NCBI GenBank assembly: GCA_029168955.1
Contig: JAPDOI010000176.1
Location: 1,004,501-1,068,500 of the forward strand
From: Aplectana chamaeleonis
Lineage: Eukaryota > Nematoda > Chromadorea > Rhabditida > Cosmocercidae
Direction of reading: 5' to 3'
Length of the DNA stretch: 64,000 bases
Below the pieces are notes generated by a model. That model was not told the DNA's origin and made no database searches. It worked only from the letters and a program-made list of their open reading frames with translations. The first letter of the stretch is position 1. Each line of letters starts with the position of its first letter. Shown one piece after another: positions 36,834 to 48,622 of the stretch. The translations under genes and the position numbers were made by a program.

Positions 36834-37903
36834 GTGCAGGATTTAGGGGGAGTGTGCAGGACGTGATAGAAAGTGTACAGGACTTTAGTAGGAGTGTGAA
36901 GGAGGGGATAGAAAGTGTGCAGGACTCCAGTGGGAGTGTGCTTGACTTTAGGGGGAGTGTGCAGGACGTGATGGAAAGTGTGCAGGACACCACTGGGAGT
37001 GTGCAGGACGTGATAGAAAGTGTGCAGGACACCAGTGGGAGGGTGAAGGACGTGATAGAAAGTGTGCAGAACACCAGTGGGAGTGTGCATGACTTTAGAG
37101 GGAGTGTGCAGGACGTCATAGAAAGTGTGCAGGACACCAGTGGCAGTGTGCAGGACGTGATAGAAAGTGTGCAGGACTTCAGTGGGAGTGTGCATGACGT
37201 GATAGAAAGTGTGCAGGACACCAGTGGGAGGGTGAAGGACGTGATAAAAAGTGTGCAGGACACCAGTGGGAGTGCGCATGACTTCAGTGGGAGTGTGCAG
37301 GACGTGATAGAAAGTGTGCAGGGCTTCAGTGGGAGTGTGCAGGACGTGATAGAAAGTGTGCAGGACACCAGTGGGAGGGTGAAGGACGTGATAGAAAGTG
37401 TGCAGGACACCAGTGGCAGTGTGCAGGACGTGATGGAAAGTGTGCGGGACACCAGTGGGAGTGTGCAGGACGTGATAGAAAGTGCGCAGGACGTGATAGA
37501 AAGTGTGCAGGACACCAGTGGGAGGGTGAAGAACGTGATAGAAAGTGTGCAGGACACCAGTGGCAGTGTGCAGGACACCAGTGGGAGGGTGAAGGACGTG
37601 AGAGAAAGTGTGCAGGACACCAGTGGCAGTGTGCAGGACGTGATGGAAAGTGTGCAGGACACCAGTGGGAGTGTGCAGGACGTGATAGAAAGTGTGCAAG
37701 ACTTTAGTGGGAGTGTGCAGGACGGGATAGAAAGTGTGCAGGACTTCAGTGGGAGTGTGCATGACTTTAGGGGGAGTGTGCAGAACGTCATAGAAAGTGT
37801 GCTGGACTTTAGTGGAGGCATGCAGGAAGTGATAGAAAGTGTGCAGGACACCAGTGGGAGTGTGCATGACGCGATAGAAAGTGTGCAGGACTTCAGTGGG
37901 AGT
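36834..37903. repeat. Array B 1070-bp HOR, type copy
   Basis: This block spans from one short GTGCAGGATTTAGGGGG unit to the next and is exactly 1070 bp, that is fifty 21-bp units plus one 20-bp unit. Diagnostic units in order are GTGTACAGGACTTTAGTAGG, GTGAAGGAGGGGATAG, GTGCTTGACTTTAGGG, GTGCAGGACACCACTGGG, GTGCATGACTTTAGAGGG, GTGCAGGGCTTCAG, GTGCGGGACACC, GTGAAGAACGTG, GTGCAAGACTTTAG and GTGCTGGACTTTAGTGGAGG. It is collinear without gaps with 52929 to 53998. Confidence 0.88.
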
Positions 37904-38192
37904 GTGCAGGATTTAGGGGAGTGTGCAGGACGTGATAGAAAGTGTACAGGACTTTGGTAGGAGTGTGCAGGACGTGATAGAAAGTGTGCAGGACACCAGT
38001 GGGAGTGTGCAGGACTTCAGTGGGAGTGTGCAGGACGTGATAGAAAGTGTGCAGGACTTCAGTGGGACTGTGCAGGACACCAGTGGGAGTGTGCAGGACT
38101 TCAGTGGGAGTGTGCAGAACGTGATAGAAAGTGTGCAGTACACCAGTGGGAGGGTGAAGGACGTGATAAAAAGTGTGCAGGAGACCAGTGGG

Positions 38193-38660
38193 AGTGTGCA
38201 TGACTTTAGGGGGAGTGTGCAGGACGTCATAGAAAGTGTGATGGACTTTAGTGGAGGCATGCAGGAAGTGATAGAAAGTGTGCAGGACACCAGTGGGAGT
38301 GTGCAGGACGTGATAGAAAGTGTGCAGGACACCAGTGGGAGCATGCAGGACGTCATAGAAAGTGTGCAGGACCCCAGTGGAAGTGTGCAGGACGTGATAG
38401 AAAGTGTGCAGGACTTCAGTGGGAGTGTGCAGGATTTGGGGGGAGTGTGCAGGACGAGATAGGAAGTGTGCAGGACTTTAGTAGGAGTGTGTAGGACGGG
38501 ATAGAAAGTGTGCAGGACTTCAGTGGGAGTGTGCAGGACGTGATAGAAAGTGTGCAGGACGTGATAGATAGTGTGCAGGACACCAGTGGGAGGGTGAAGG
38601 ACGTGAGAGAAAGTGTGCAGGACACCAGTGGCAGTGTGCAGGACGTGATGGAAAGTGTGT
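38193..38660. repeat. Array B module M7, copy 3
   Basis: This is the third copy of the module, with GACGAGATAGG at 38453, that is 7070 bp right of copy 2. Unit order agrees with the other two from the GTGATGGACTTTAGTGG unit to the GTGAGAGAAAGTG unit. One unit near 38658 reads GTGTAGGACACC here, distinguishing it from the others. Confidence 0.75.
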
Positions 38661-40686
38661 AGGACACCAGTGGGAGTGTGCAGGACGTGATAGAAAGTGT
38701 GCAGGACACCAGTGGGGGTGTGCAGGACGTGATAGAAAGTGTGCAGGACACCAGTGGGAGGGTGAAGGACGTGATAAAAAGTGTGCAGGACACCAGTGGG
38801 AGTGCGCATGACTTCAGTGGGAGTGTGCAGGACGTGAGAGAAAGTGTGCAGGGCATCAGTGGGAGTGTGCAGGACGTGATAGAAAGTGTGCAGGACACCA
38901 GTGGGAGGGTGAAGGACGTGATAGAAAGTGTGCAGGACACCAGTGGTGACATGACTTCAGTGGGAGTGTGCAGGACGTGATAGAAAGTGTGCAGGACACC
39001 AGTGGGAGTGTGCAGGACGTGATAGAAAGTGTGCAGGACACCAGTGGGAGTGTGCAGGACGTGATAGAAAGTGTGCAGGGCTTCAGTGGGAGTGTGCAGG
39101 ACGTGATAGAAAGTGTGCAGGACACCAGTGGCAGTGTGCAGGACACCAGTGGGAGGGTGAAGGACGTGAGAGAAAGTGTGCAGGACACCAGTGGCAGTGT
39201 GCAGGACGTGATGGAAAGTGTGCAGGACACCAGTGGGAGTGTGCAGGACGTGATAGAAAGTGTGCAAGACTTTAGTGGGAGTGTGCAGGACGGGATAGAA
39301 AGTGTGCAGGACTTCAGTGGGAGTGTGCATGACTTTAGGGGGAGTGTGCAGAACGTCATAGAAAGTGTGCTGGACTTTAGTGGAGGCATGCAGGAAGTGA
39401 TAGAAAGTGTGCAGGACACCAGTGGGAGTGTGCATGACGTGATAGAAAGTGTGCAGGACTTCAGTGGGAGTGTGCAGGATTTAGGGGAGTGTGCAGGACG
39501 TGATAGAAAGTGTACAGGACTTTGGTAGGAGTGTGCAGGAGGGGATAGGAAGTGTGCAGGACTCCAGAGGGAGTGTGCATGACTTCAGTGGGAGTGAGCA
39601 GGACGTGATAGAAAGTGTGCAGGACTTCAGTGGGAGTGTGCAGAACGCGATAGAAAGTGTGCAGGACTTCAGTGGGAGTGTGCAGGAGGTGATAGAAAGT
39701 GTGCAGGACACCAGTGGGAGCGAGCAGGACGTGATAGAAAGTGAGCAGGACACCAGTCGGAGCGTGCATGACTTTAGGGGAGTGTGCAGGACGTCATAGA
39801 AAGTGTGATGGACTTTAGTGGAGGCATGCAGGAAGTGATAGAAAGTGTGCAGGACACCAGTGGGAGTGTGCAGGACGTGATAGAAAGTGTGCAGGACACC
39901 AGTGGGAGCATGCAGGACGTCATAGAAAGTGTGCAGGACCCCAGTGGAAGTGTGCAGGACGTGATAGAAAGTGTGCAGGACTTCAGTGGGAGTGTGCAGG
40001 ATTTCAGTGGGAGCGAGCAGGACGTGATAGAAAGTGAGCAGGATTTTAGTGGGAGTGTGCAGGACGTCATAGAAAGTGTGCAGGACTTCAGTGGGAGTGT
40101 TCAGGACGTGATAGAAAGTGTGCAGGACGTGATAGAAGGTGTGCAGGACACCAATGGGAGTGTGCAGGAGGTGATAGAAAGTGTGCAGGACACCAGTGGG
40201 AGTGTGCAGGACATAAAGGAACTTGTGCAGGACCCCAGTAGGGGTGTGCAGGACGTGATAGAAAGTGTGCAGGACACCAGTGGGAGTGTGCAGGACGTGA
40301 TAGAAAGTGTGCAGGACACCAGTGGGAGGGTGAAGGACGTGATAGAAAGTGTGCAGGACACCAGTGGGAGTGTGCAGGACTTCAGTGGGAGTGTGCAGGA
40401 CGTGATAGAAACTGTGCAGGCCCCCAGTGGGAGTGTGCAGGACGTCATAGAAAGTGTGCAGGACACCAGTGGTAGTGTGTAGGACGTGATAGAAAGTGTG
40501 CAGGACACCAGTGGCAGTGTGCAGGACGTGATGGAAAGTGTGCAGGACACCAGTGGGAGTGTGCAGGACGTGATAGAAAGTGTGCAGGACACCAGTGGGA
40601 GTGTGCAGGACGTCATAGAAAGTGTGCAGGACACCAGTGGGAGTGTGCAGGACGTGATAGGAAGTGTGCAGAACTTCAGTGGGAGT

Positions 40687-42858
40687 GTGCAGGACACCAG
40701 TGGGAGGGTGAAGGACGTGAGAGAAAGTGTGCAGGACACCAGTGGCAGTGTGCAGGACGTGATGGAAAGTGTGCAGGACACCAGTGGGAGTGTGCAGGAC
40801 GTGATAGAAAGTGTGCAAGACTTTAGTGGGAGTGTGCAGGACGGGATAGAAAGTGTGCAGGACTTCAGTGGGAGTGTGCATGACTTTAGGGGGAGTGTGC
40901 AGAACGTCATAGAAAGTGTGCTGGACTTTAGTGGAGGCATGCAGGAAGTGATAGAAAGTGTGCAGGACACCAGTGGGAGTGTGCATGACGTGATAGAAAG
41001 TGTGCAGGACTTCAGTGGGAGTGTGCAGGATTTAGGGGGAGTGTGCAGGACGTGATAGAAAGTGTACAGGACTTTGGTAGGAGTGTGCAGGACGTGATAG
41101 GAAGTGTGCAGGACTCCAGAGGGAGTGTGCATGACTTCAGTGGGAGTGTGCAGGACGTGATAGAAAGTGTGCATGACTTCAGTGGGAGTGTGCAGGATGC
41201 GATAGAAAGTGTGCAGGACTTCAGTGGGAGTCTGCAGGACGTGATAGAAAGTGTGCAGGACACCAGTGGGAGGCTAAAGGACGTGATAAAAAGTGTGCAG
41301 GACACCAGTGGGAGTGTGCATGACGTTAGGGGGAGTGTGCAGGACGTCATAGAAAGTGTGATGGACTTTAGTGGAGGCATGCAGGAAGCGATAGAAAGTG
41401 TGCAGGACACCAGTGGGAGTGTGCAGGAAGTGATAGAAAGTGTGCAGGACACCAGTGGGAGCATGCAGGACGTCATAGAAAGTGTGCAGGAACCCAGTGG
41501 AAGTGTGCAGGACGTGATAGAAAGTGTGCAGGACGTGATAGAAAGTGTGCAGGACTTCAGTGGGAGTGTGCAGGACGTGATAGAAAGTGTGCAGGACACC
41601 AGTGGGAGGGTGAAGGACGTGATAAAAAGTGTGCAGGACACCAGTGGGAGTGCGCATGACTTCAGTGGGAGTGTGCAGGACGTGATAGAAAGTGTGCAGG
41701 ACACTAGTGGGAGGGTGAAGGACGTGAAAAAAAGTGTGCAGGACACCAGTGAGAGGGTGAAGGACGTTATAGAAAGTATGCAGGACACCAGTGGCAGTGT
41801 GCAGGACGTGATGGAAAGTGTGCAGGACACCAGTGGCAGTGTGCAGGACGTGATAGAAAGTGCGCAGGACGTGATAGAAAGTGTGCAGGACACCAGTGGG
41901 AGGGTGAAGAACGTGATAGAAAGTGTGCAGGACACCAGTGGCAGTGTGCAGGACACCAGTGGGAGGGTGAAGGACGTGAGAGAAAGTGTGCAGGACACCA
42001 GTGGCAGTGTGCAGGACGTGATGGAAAGTGTGCAGGACACCAGTGGGAGTGTGCAGGACGTGATAGAAAGTGTGCAAGACTTTAGTGGGAGTGTGCAGGA
42101 CGGGATAGAAAGTGTGCAGGACTTCAGTGGGAGTGTGCATGACTTTAGGGGGAGTGTGCAGAACGTCATAGAAAGTGTGCTGGACTTTAGTGGAGGCATG
42201 CAGGAAGTGATAGAAAGTGTGCAGGACACCAGTGGGAGTGTGCATGACGTGATAGAAAGTGTGCAGGACTTCAGTGGGAGTGTGCAGGATTTAGGGGGAG
42301 TGTGCAGGACGTGATAGAAGTGTACAGGACTTTGGTAGGAGTGTGCAGGAGGGGATAGGAAGTGTGCAGGACTCCAGAGGGAGTGTGCATGACTTCAGTG
42401 GGAGTGTGCAGGACGTGATAGAAAGTGTGCATGACTTCAGTGGGAGTGTGCAGGACGCGATAGAAAGTGTGCAGGACTTCAGTGGGAGTCTGCAGGACGT
42501 GATAGAAAGTGTGCAGGACACCAGTGGGAGGGTGAAGGACGTGATAAAAAGTGTGCAGGACACCAGTGGGAGTGTGCATGACTTTAGGGGGAGTGTGCAG
42601 GACGTCATAGAAAGTGTGATGGACTTTAGTGGAGGCATGCAGGAAGTGATAGAAAGTGTGCAGGACACCAGTGGGAGTGTGCAGGAAGTGATAGAAAGTG
42701 TGCAGGACACCAGTGGGAGCATGCAGGACGTCATAGAAAGTGTGCAGGACCCCAGTGGAAGTGTGCAGGACGTGATAGAAAGTGTGCAGGACGTGATAGA
42801 AAGTGTGCAGGACTTCAGTGGGAGTGTGCAGGACGTGATAGAAAGTGTGCAGGACTTT
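40687..42858. repeat. Array B staggered duplication, about 1258-bp step
   Basis: The segment 40687 to about 41600 recurs at 41946 to about 42858 with an offset of 1258 to 1259 bp. Shared landmarks include GTGCTGGACTTTAGTGG (40921 and 42180), GGACTCCAGAGGG (41111 and 42369) and the doubled GACGTGATAGAAAGTG units (41525 and 42783). The left copy has GGAGTGTGCAGGACGTGATAGG where the right has GGAGGGGATAGG. The right copy ends in a scrambled stretch (about 42855 to 43110). Confidence 0.75.
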
Positions 42859-43110
42859 CAGTGTGGGACGATAGAAAGTGTGCAGGACCCCAGTGGGAGT
42901 GTGCAGGAAGTCATAGAAAGTGTGCAGGACGTATAGAAGGTGTGCAGGGCACCAGTGGGAGGGTGCAGGACGTGAGAGAAAGTGTGCAGGACACCAGTGG
43001 GAGTGTGCAGGACGTGATGGAAAGTGTGACACCAGTGGGAGTGTGCAGGACGTGATAGAAAGTGTGCAGGACACACGTGATGAAAGTGTGCAGGAGGTGT
43101 GCAGGACGTG
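42855..43110. repeat. Array B, scrambled segment with clustered indels
   Basis: Units here break the 21-bp register many times in about 250 bp: GACTTTCAGTGTGGGACGATAG, GACGTATAGAAGG, GAAAGTGTGACACCAG and GGACACACGTGATGAAAG. The rest of the array rarely shows more than one length change per several hundred bases. Similar clusters lie at about 34185 to 34280, 46965 to 47320 and 49085 to 49310. They sit at joins between different modules, so they may be old recombination joins; assembly or consensus error is the alternative. Confidence 0.6.
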
Positions 43111-46100
43111 ATAGAAAGCGTGCAGGACACCAGCGGGAGTGTGCAGGACCTGATAGAAAGTGTGCAGGACACCAGTGGGAGTGTGCAGGACTTTAGTGGG
43201 AGTGTGCAGGACGTGATAGAAAGTGTGCAGGACTTCAGTGGGAGTGTGCAGGACGTGATAGAAAGTGTGCAGGACACCAGTGGGAGTGTGCAGGACGTGA
43301 TAGAAAGTGTGCAGGACACAAGTGGGAGTGTGCAGGACGTGATAGAAAGTGTGCAGGACACCAGTGGGAGTGTGCAGGACGTGATAGAAAGTGTGCAGGA
43401 CACCAGTGGGAGTGTGCAGGACGTGATAGAAAGTGTGCAGGACACCAGTGGGAGTGTGCAGGACGTGATAGAAAGTGTGCAGGACGTGATAGAAAGTGTG
43501 CAGGACGTGATAGAAAGTGTTCAGGACACCAGTGGGAGTGTGCAGTACGTGATAGAAACTATGCAGGACACCAGTGGTAGTGTGCAGGACGTGATAGAAA
43601 GTGTGCAGGACTTTAGTGGGAGTGTGCAGGACGTGATAGAAAGTGTGCAGGACTTCAGTGGGAGTGTGCATGACTTTAGGGGAGTGTGCAGGACGTGATA
43701 GAAAGCGTGCAGGACACCAGTGGGAGTGTGCAGGACGTGATAGAAAGGGTGCAGGACACCAGTGGGAGTGTGCAGGACTTTAAGGGGAGTGTGCAGGACG
43801 TCATAGAAAATGTGCAGGACACCAGTGGGAGTGTGCAGGACGTGATAAAAAGCGTGCAGGACTTCAGTGTGAGTGTGCAGGACGTGATGGAAAGTGTGCA
43901 GGACACCAGTGGGAGTGTGCAGGACGTGATAGAAAGTGTGCAGGACACCAGTGGGAGTGTGCAGGACGTGATAGAAAGTGTGCAGGACTTCAGTGGGAGT
44001 GTGCAGGATTTAGGGGGAGTGTGCAGGACGTGATAGAAAGTGTACAGGACTTTAGTAGGAGTGTGAAGGAGGGGATAGAAAGTGTGCAGGACTCCAGTGG
44101 GAGTGTGCTTGACTTTAGGGGGAGTGTGCAGGACGTGATGGAAAGTGTGCAGGACACCACTGGGAGTGTGCAGGACGTGATAGAAAGTGTGCAGGACACC
44201 AGTGGGAGGGTGAAGGACGTGATAGAAAGTGTGCAGAACACCAGTGGGAGTGTGCATGACTTTAGGGGAGTGTGCAGGACGTCATAGAAAGTGTGCAGGA
44301 CACCAGTGGCAGTGTGCAGGACGTGATAGAAAGTGTGCAGGACTTCAGTGGGAGTGTGCAGGACGTGATAGAAAGTGTGCAGGACACCAGTGGGAGGGTG
44401 AAGGACGTGATAGAAAGTGTGCAGGACACCAGTGGGAGTGTGCATGACTTCAGTGGGAGTGTGCAGGACGTGATAGAAAGTGTGCAGGACTTCAGTGGGA
44501 GTGTGCAGGACGTGATAGAAAGTGTGCAGGACACCAGTGGGAGGGTGAAGGACGTGATATAAAGTGTGCAGGACACCAGTGGGGCAGTGTGCAGGACGTG
44601 ATGGAAAGTGTGCGGAACACCAGTGGGAGGGTGCAGGACGTCATTGAAAGTGTGCGGGACACCAGTGGGAGTGTGCAGGACGTGATAGAAAGTGTGCAGG
44701 ACACCAGTGGGAGGGTGAAGAACGTGATAGAAAGTGTGCAGGACACCAGTGGCAGGGGACAGGACACCAGGGGGAAGGTGAGGGACGTGAGAGAAAGTGT
44801 GCAGGACACCAGTGGCAGTGTGCAGGACGTGATGGAAAGTGTGCAGGACACCAGTGGGAGTGTGCAGGACGTGATAGAAAGTGTGCAGGATATCCCAGTG
44901 GGAGTGTGCAGGACGGGATAGAAAGTGTGCAGGACTTCAGTGGGAGTGTGCATGACTTTAGGGGGGAGTGTGCAGAACGTCATAGAAAGTGTGCAGGACT
45001 TTAGTGGGAGTGTGCAGGACGTGATAGAAAGTGTGCAGGACACCAGTGGGAGTGTGCATGACGTAGAAAGTGTGCAGGACGTGATAGAAAGTGTGCAGGA
45101 CACCAGTGGGAGTGTGCAGGACGTAGAAAGTGTGACGGACAGTGGAGTGTGCAGGACGTGATGGAAAGTGTGCAGGACACCAGTGGGAGTGTGCAGGACG
45201 TGATAGAAAGTGTGCAGGACACCAGTGGGGGTGTGCAGGACGTGATGGAAAGTGTGCAGGACTTCAGTGGGAGTGTGCAGGATTTAGGGGGAGTGTGCAG
45301 GACGTGATAGAAAGTGTACAGGACTTTAGTGGGAGTGTGCAGGACGTGATAGAAAGTGTGCAGGACTCAGTGGGAGTGTGCATGACTTTAGGGAGTGTGC
45401 AGGACGTCATACAAAGTGTGCAGGACTCCAGTGGGAGTGTACAGGACGTGATAGAAAGTGTGCAGGAAACCAGTGGGGGTGTGCAGGACGTGAAAGAAAG
45501 TGTGCAGGACACCAGTGGGAGTGTGCAGGACTTGAGTGGGAGTGTGCAGGACGTGATAGAAAGTGTGCAGGACACCAGTGGGAGTGTGCAGGACTTCAGT
45601 GGGAGTGTACAGGACTTCAGTGGGAGTGTGCAGGACGTGATAGAAAGTGTGCAGGACACCAGTGGGAGTGTGCAGGACGTGATAGAAAGTGTGCAGGAAA
45701 CCAGTGGGAGTGTGCATGACTTTAGTGGGAGTGTGCATGACATGATAGAAAGTGTTCAGGATATCAGTGGAAGTGTGCAGGACGTGATAGAAAGTGTTTG
45801 AACCACCAGTGGGAGTGTGCAGGACGTGATAAAAAGTGTTCGACCCACCAGTGGGAGTGTGCAGGACGTGATAGAAAGTGTGCAGGATATCAGTGGGAGT
45901 GTGCAGGACGTGATAGAAAGTGTGCAGGACTTTGGTGGGAGTGTGCAGGACATTTGGGGAAAGTGTGCAGGACGTGATAGGAAGTGTGCAGGACTTTAGT
46001 GGGAGTGTGCAGGACGTCATAGAAAGTGTGCAGGACACCAGTGGGAGTGTGCAGGACGTGATAGAAAGTGTGCAGGACACCAGTGGGAGTGTGCAGGACG

Positions 46101-48622
46101 TGATAGTGTGCAGGACACCAGTGGGAGGGTGAAGGACGTGAGAGAAAGTATGCAGGACACCAGTGGCAGTGTGCAGGACGTGATGGAAAGTGTGCAGGAC
46201 ACCAGTGGGAGTGTGCAGGACGTGATAGAAAGTGTGCAGGACACCAGTGGGGGTGTGCAGGACGTGATGGAAAGTGTGCAGGACTTCAGTGGGAGTGTGC
46301 ATGACTTTAGGGGGAGTGTGCAGAACGTCATAGAAAGTGTGCTGGACTTTAGTGGAGGCATGCAGGAAGTGATAGAAAGTGCGCAGGACACCAGTGGGAG
46401 TGTGCAGGACGTGATAGAAAGTGAGCAGGACTTCAGTGGGAGTGGGCAGGATTTGGGGAGTGTGCAGGACGTGATAGAAAGTGTACAGGACTTTGGTAGG
46501 AGTGTGCAGGACGGGATAGAAAGTGTGCAGGACTCCAGAGGAGTGTGCATGACTTCAGTGGGAGTGTGCAGGACGTCATAGAAAGTGTGCAGGACTTCAG
46601 TGGGAGTGTGCAGGATGTGATAGAAAGTGTGCAGGACTTCAGTGGGAGTGTGCAGGACGTGATAGAAAGTGTGCAGGACACCAGTGGGAGTGTGCAGGAC
46701 GTGATGGAAAGTGTGCAGGACACCAGTGGGAGTGTGCAGGACGTGATAGAAAGTGTGCAGGACACCAGTGGGAGTGTGCAGGACGTGATAGAAAGTGTGC
46801 AGGACTTCAGTGGGAGTGTGCAGGACGTGATAGAAAGTGTGCAGGACACCAGTGGGAGTGTGCAGGAAGTGATAGAAAGTGTGCAGGACACCAGTGGGAG
46901 CATGCAGGACGTCATAGAAAGTGTGCAGGACCCCAGTGGAAGTGTGCAGGACGTGATAGAAAGTGTGCAGGACAGTGGGGTGTGCAGTGGGAGTGTGCAG
47001 GACGTGATAGAAAGTGTGCAGGACTTTAGTGGGAGTGTGCAGGACGGGATAGAAAGTGTGCAGGACTTCAGTGGGAGTGTGCATGACTTTAAAGTGGGAG
47101 TGTGCAGGACGTGATAGAAAGTGTGCAGGACACCAGTGGGAGTGTGCAGGACGTGATGGAGAAAGCGTGAAGGACTTCAGTGGGAATATGCAGGACATGA
47201 TAGAAAGTGTGCAGGCTATCAGTGGGAGTGTGCAGGACGTGATAGAAAGCGTGCAGGATACCAGTTGGAGTGTGCAGGACGTGATGGAAAGTGTGCAGGA
47301 CTGCAGGACGTGAAAGAAAGTGTGCAGGACACCAGTGGGAGTGTGCAGGACGTGATTGAAAGTGTGCAGGACCTCAGTGGAAGCGTGCAGGACTTGAGGG
47401 GAGTGTGTAGGACGTAATATTAAGTGTGCAGGACTTTAGTGAGAGCGTGCAGGACGCGATAGAAAGTGTGCAGGACACCAGTGGGAGTGTGCATGACTTT
47501 AGGGGGAGTGTGCAGGACGTGATAGAAAGTGTGCAGGACACCAGTGGGAGGGTGAAGGACGTGATAGAAAGTGTGCAGAACACCAGTGGGAGTGTGAAGG
47601 ACGTGATAGAAAGTGTGCAGGACATCAGTGGGAGTGTGCAGAACTTTTGGGGGAGTGTGCAGGACGTCATAGAAAGTGTGCATGACACCAGTGGGAGTGT
47701 GCAGGACGTGATAGAAAGTGTGCAGGACTTCAGTGGGAGTGTGCAGGACGTGATAGAAAGTGTGCAGGACACCAGTGGGAGGGTGAAGGACGTGATAGAA
47801 AGTGTGCAGGACACCAGTGGCAGTGTGCAGGACGTGACGGAAAGTGTGCGGGACACCAGTGGGAGGGTGAAGGACGTGATGGAAAGTGTGCAGGACACCA
47901 CTGGGAGTGTGCAGGACGTGATAGAAAGTGTGCAGGACACCAGTGGGAGGGTGAAGGACGTGATAGAAGGTGTGCAGAACACCAGTGGGAGTGCGCATGA
48001 CTTCCAGTGGGAGTGTGCAGGACGTGATAGAAAGTGTGCAGGACTTCAGTGGGAGTGTGCAGGACGTGATAGAAAGTGTGCAGGACACCAGTGGGAGTGT
48101 GCAGGACGTGATAGAAAGTGTGCAGGACACCAGTGGCAGTGTGCAGGACGTGATGGAAAGTGTGCAGGACACCAGTGGGAGTGTGCAGGACGTGATAGAA
48201 AGTGTGCAGGACGTGAGAGAAAGTGTGCAGGACACCAGTGGCAGTGTGCAGGACGTGATGGAAAGTGGGCAGGGCACCAGTGGGAGTGTGCAGGACACCA
48301 GTGGGAGGGTGAAGGACGTGAGAGAAAGTGTGCAGGACACCAGTGGCAGTGTGCAGGACGTGATGGAAAGTGTGCAGGACACCAGTGGGAGTGTGCAGGA
48401 CGTGATAGAAAGTGTGCAAGACTTTAGTGGGAGTGTGCAGGACGGGATAGAAAGTGTGCAGGACTTCAGTGGGAGTGTGCATGACTTTAGGGGGAGTGTG
48501 CAGAACGTCATAGAAAGTGTGCTGGACTTTAGTGGAGGCATGCAGGAAGTGATAGAAAGTGTGCAGGACACCATTGGGAGTGTGCATGACGTGATAGAAA
48601 GTGTGCAGGACTTCAGTGGGAG

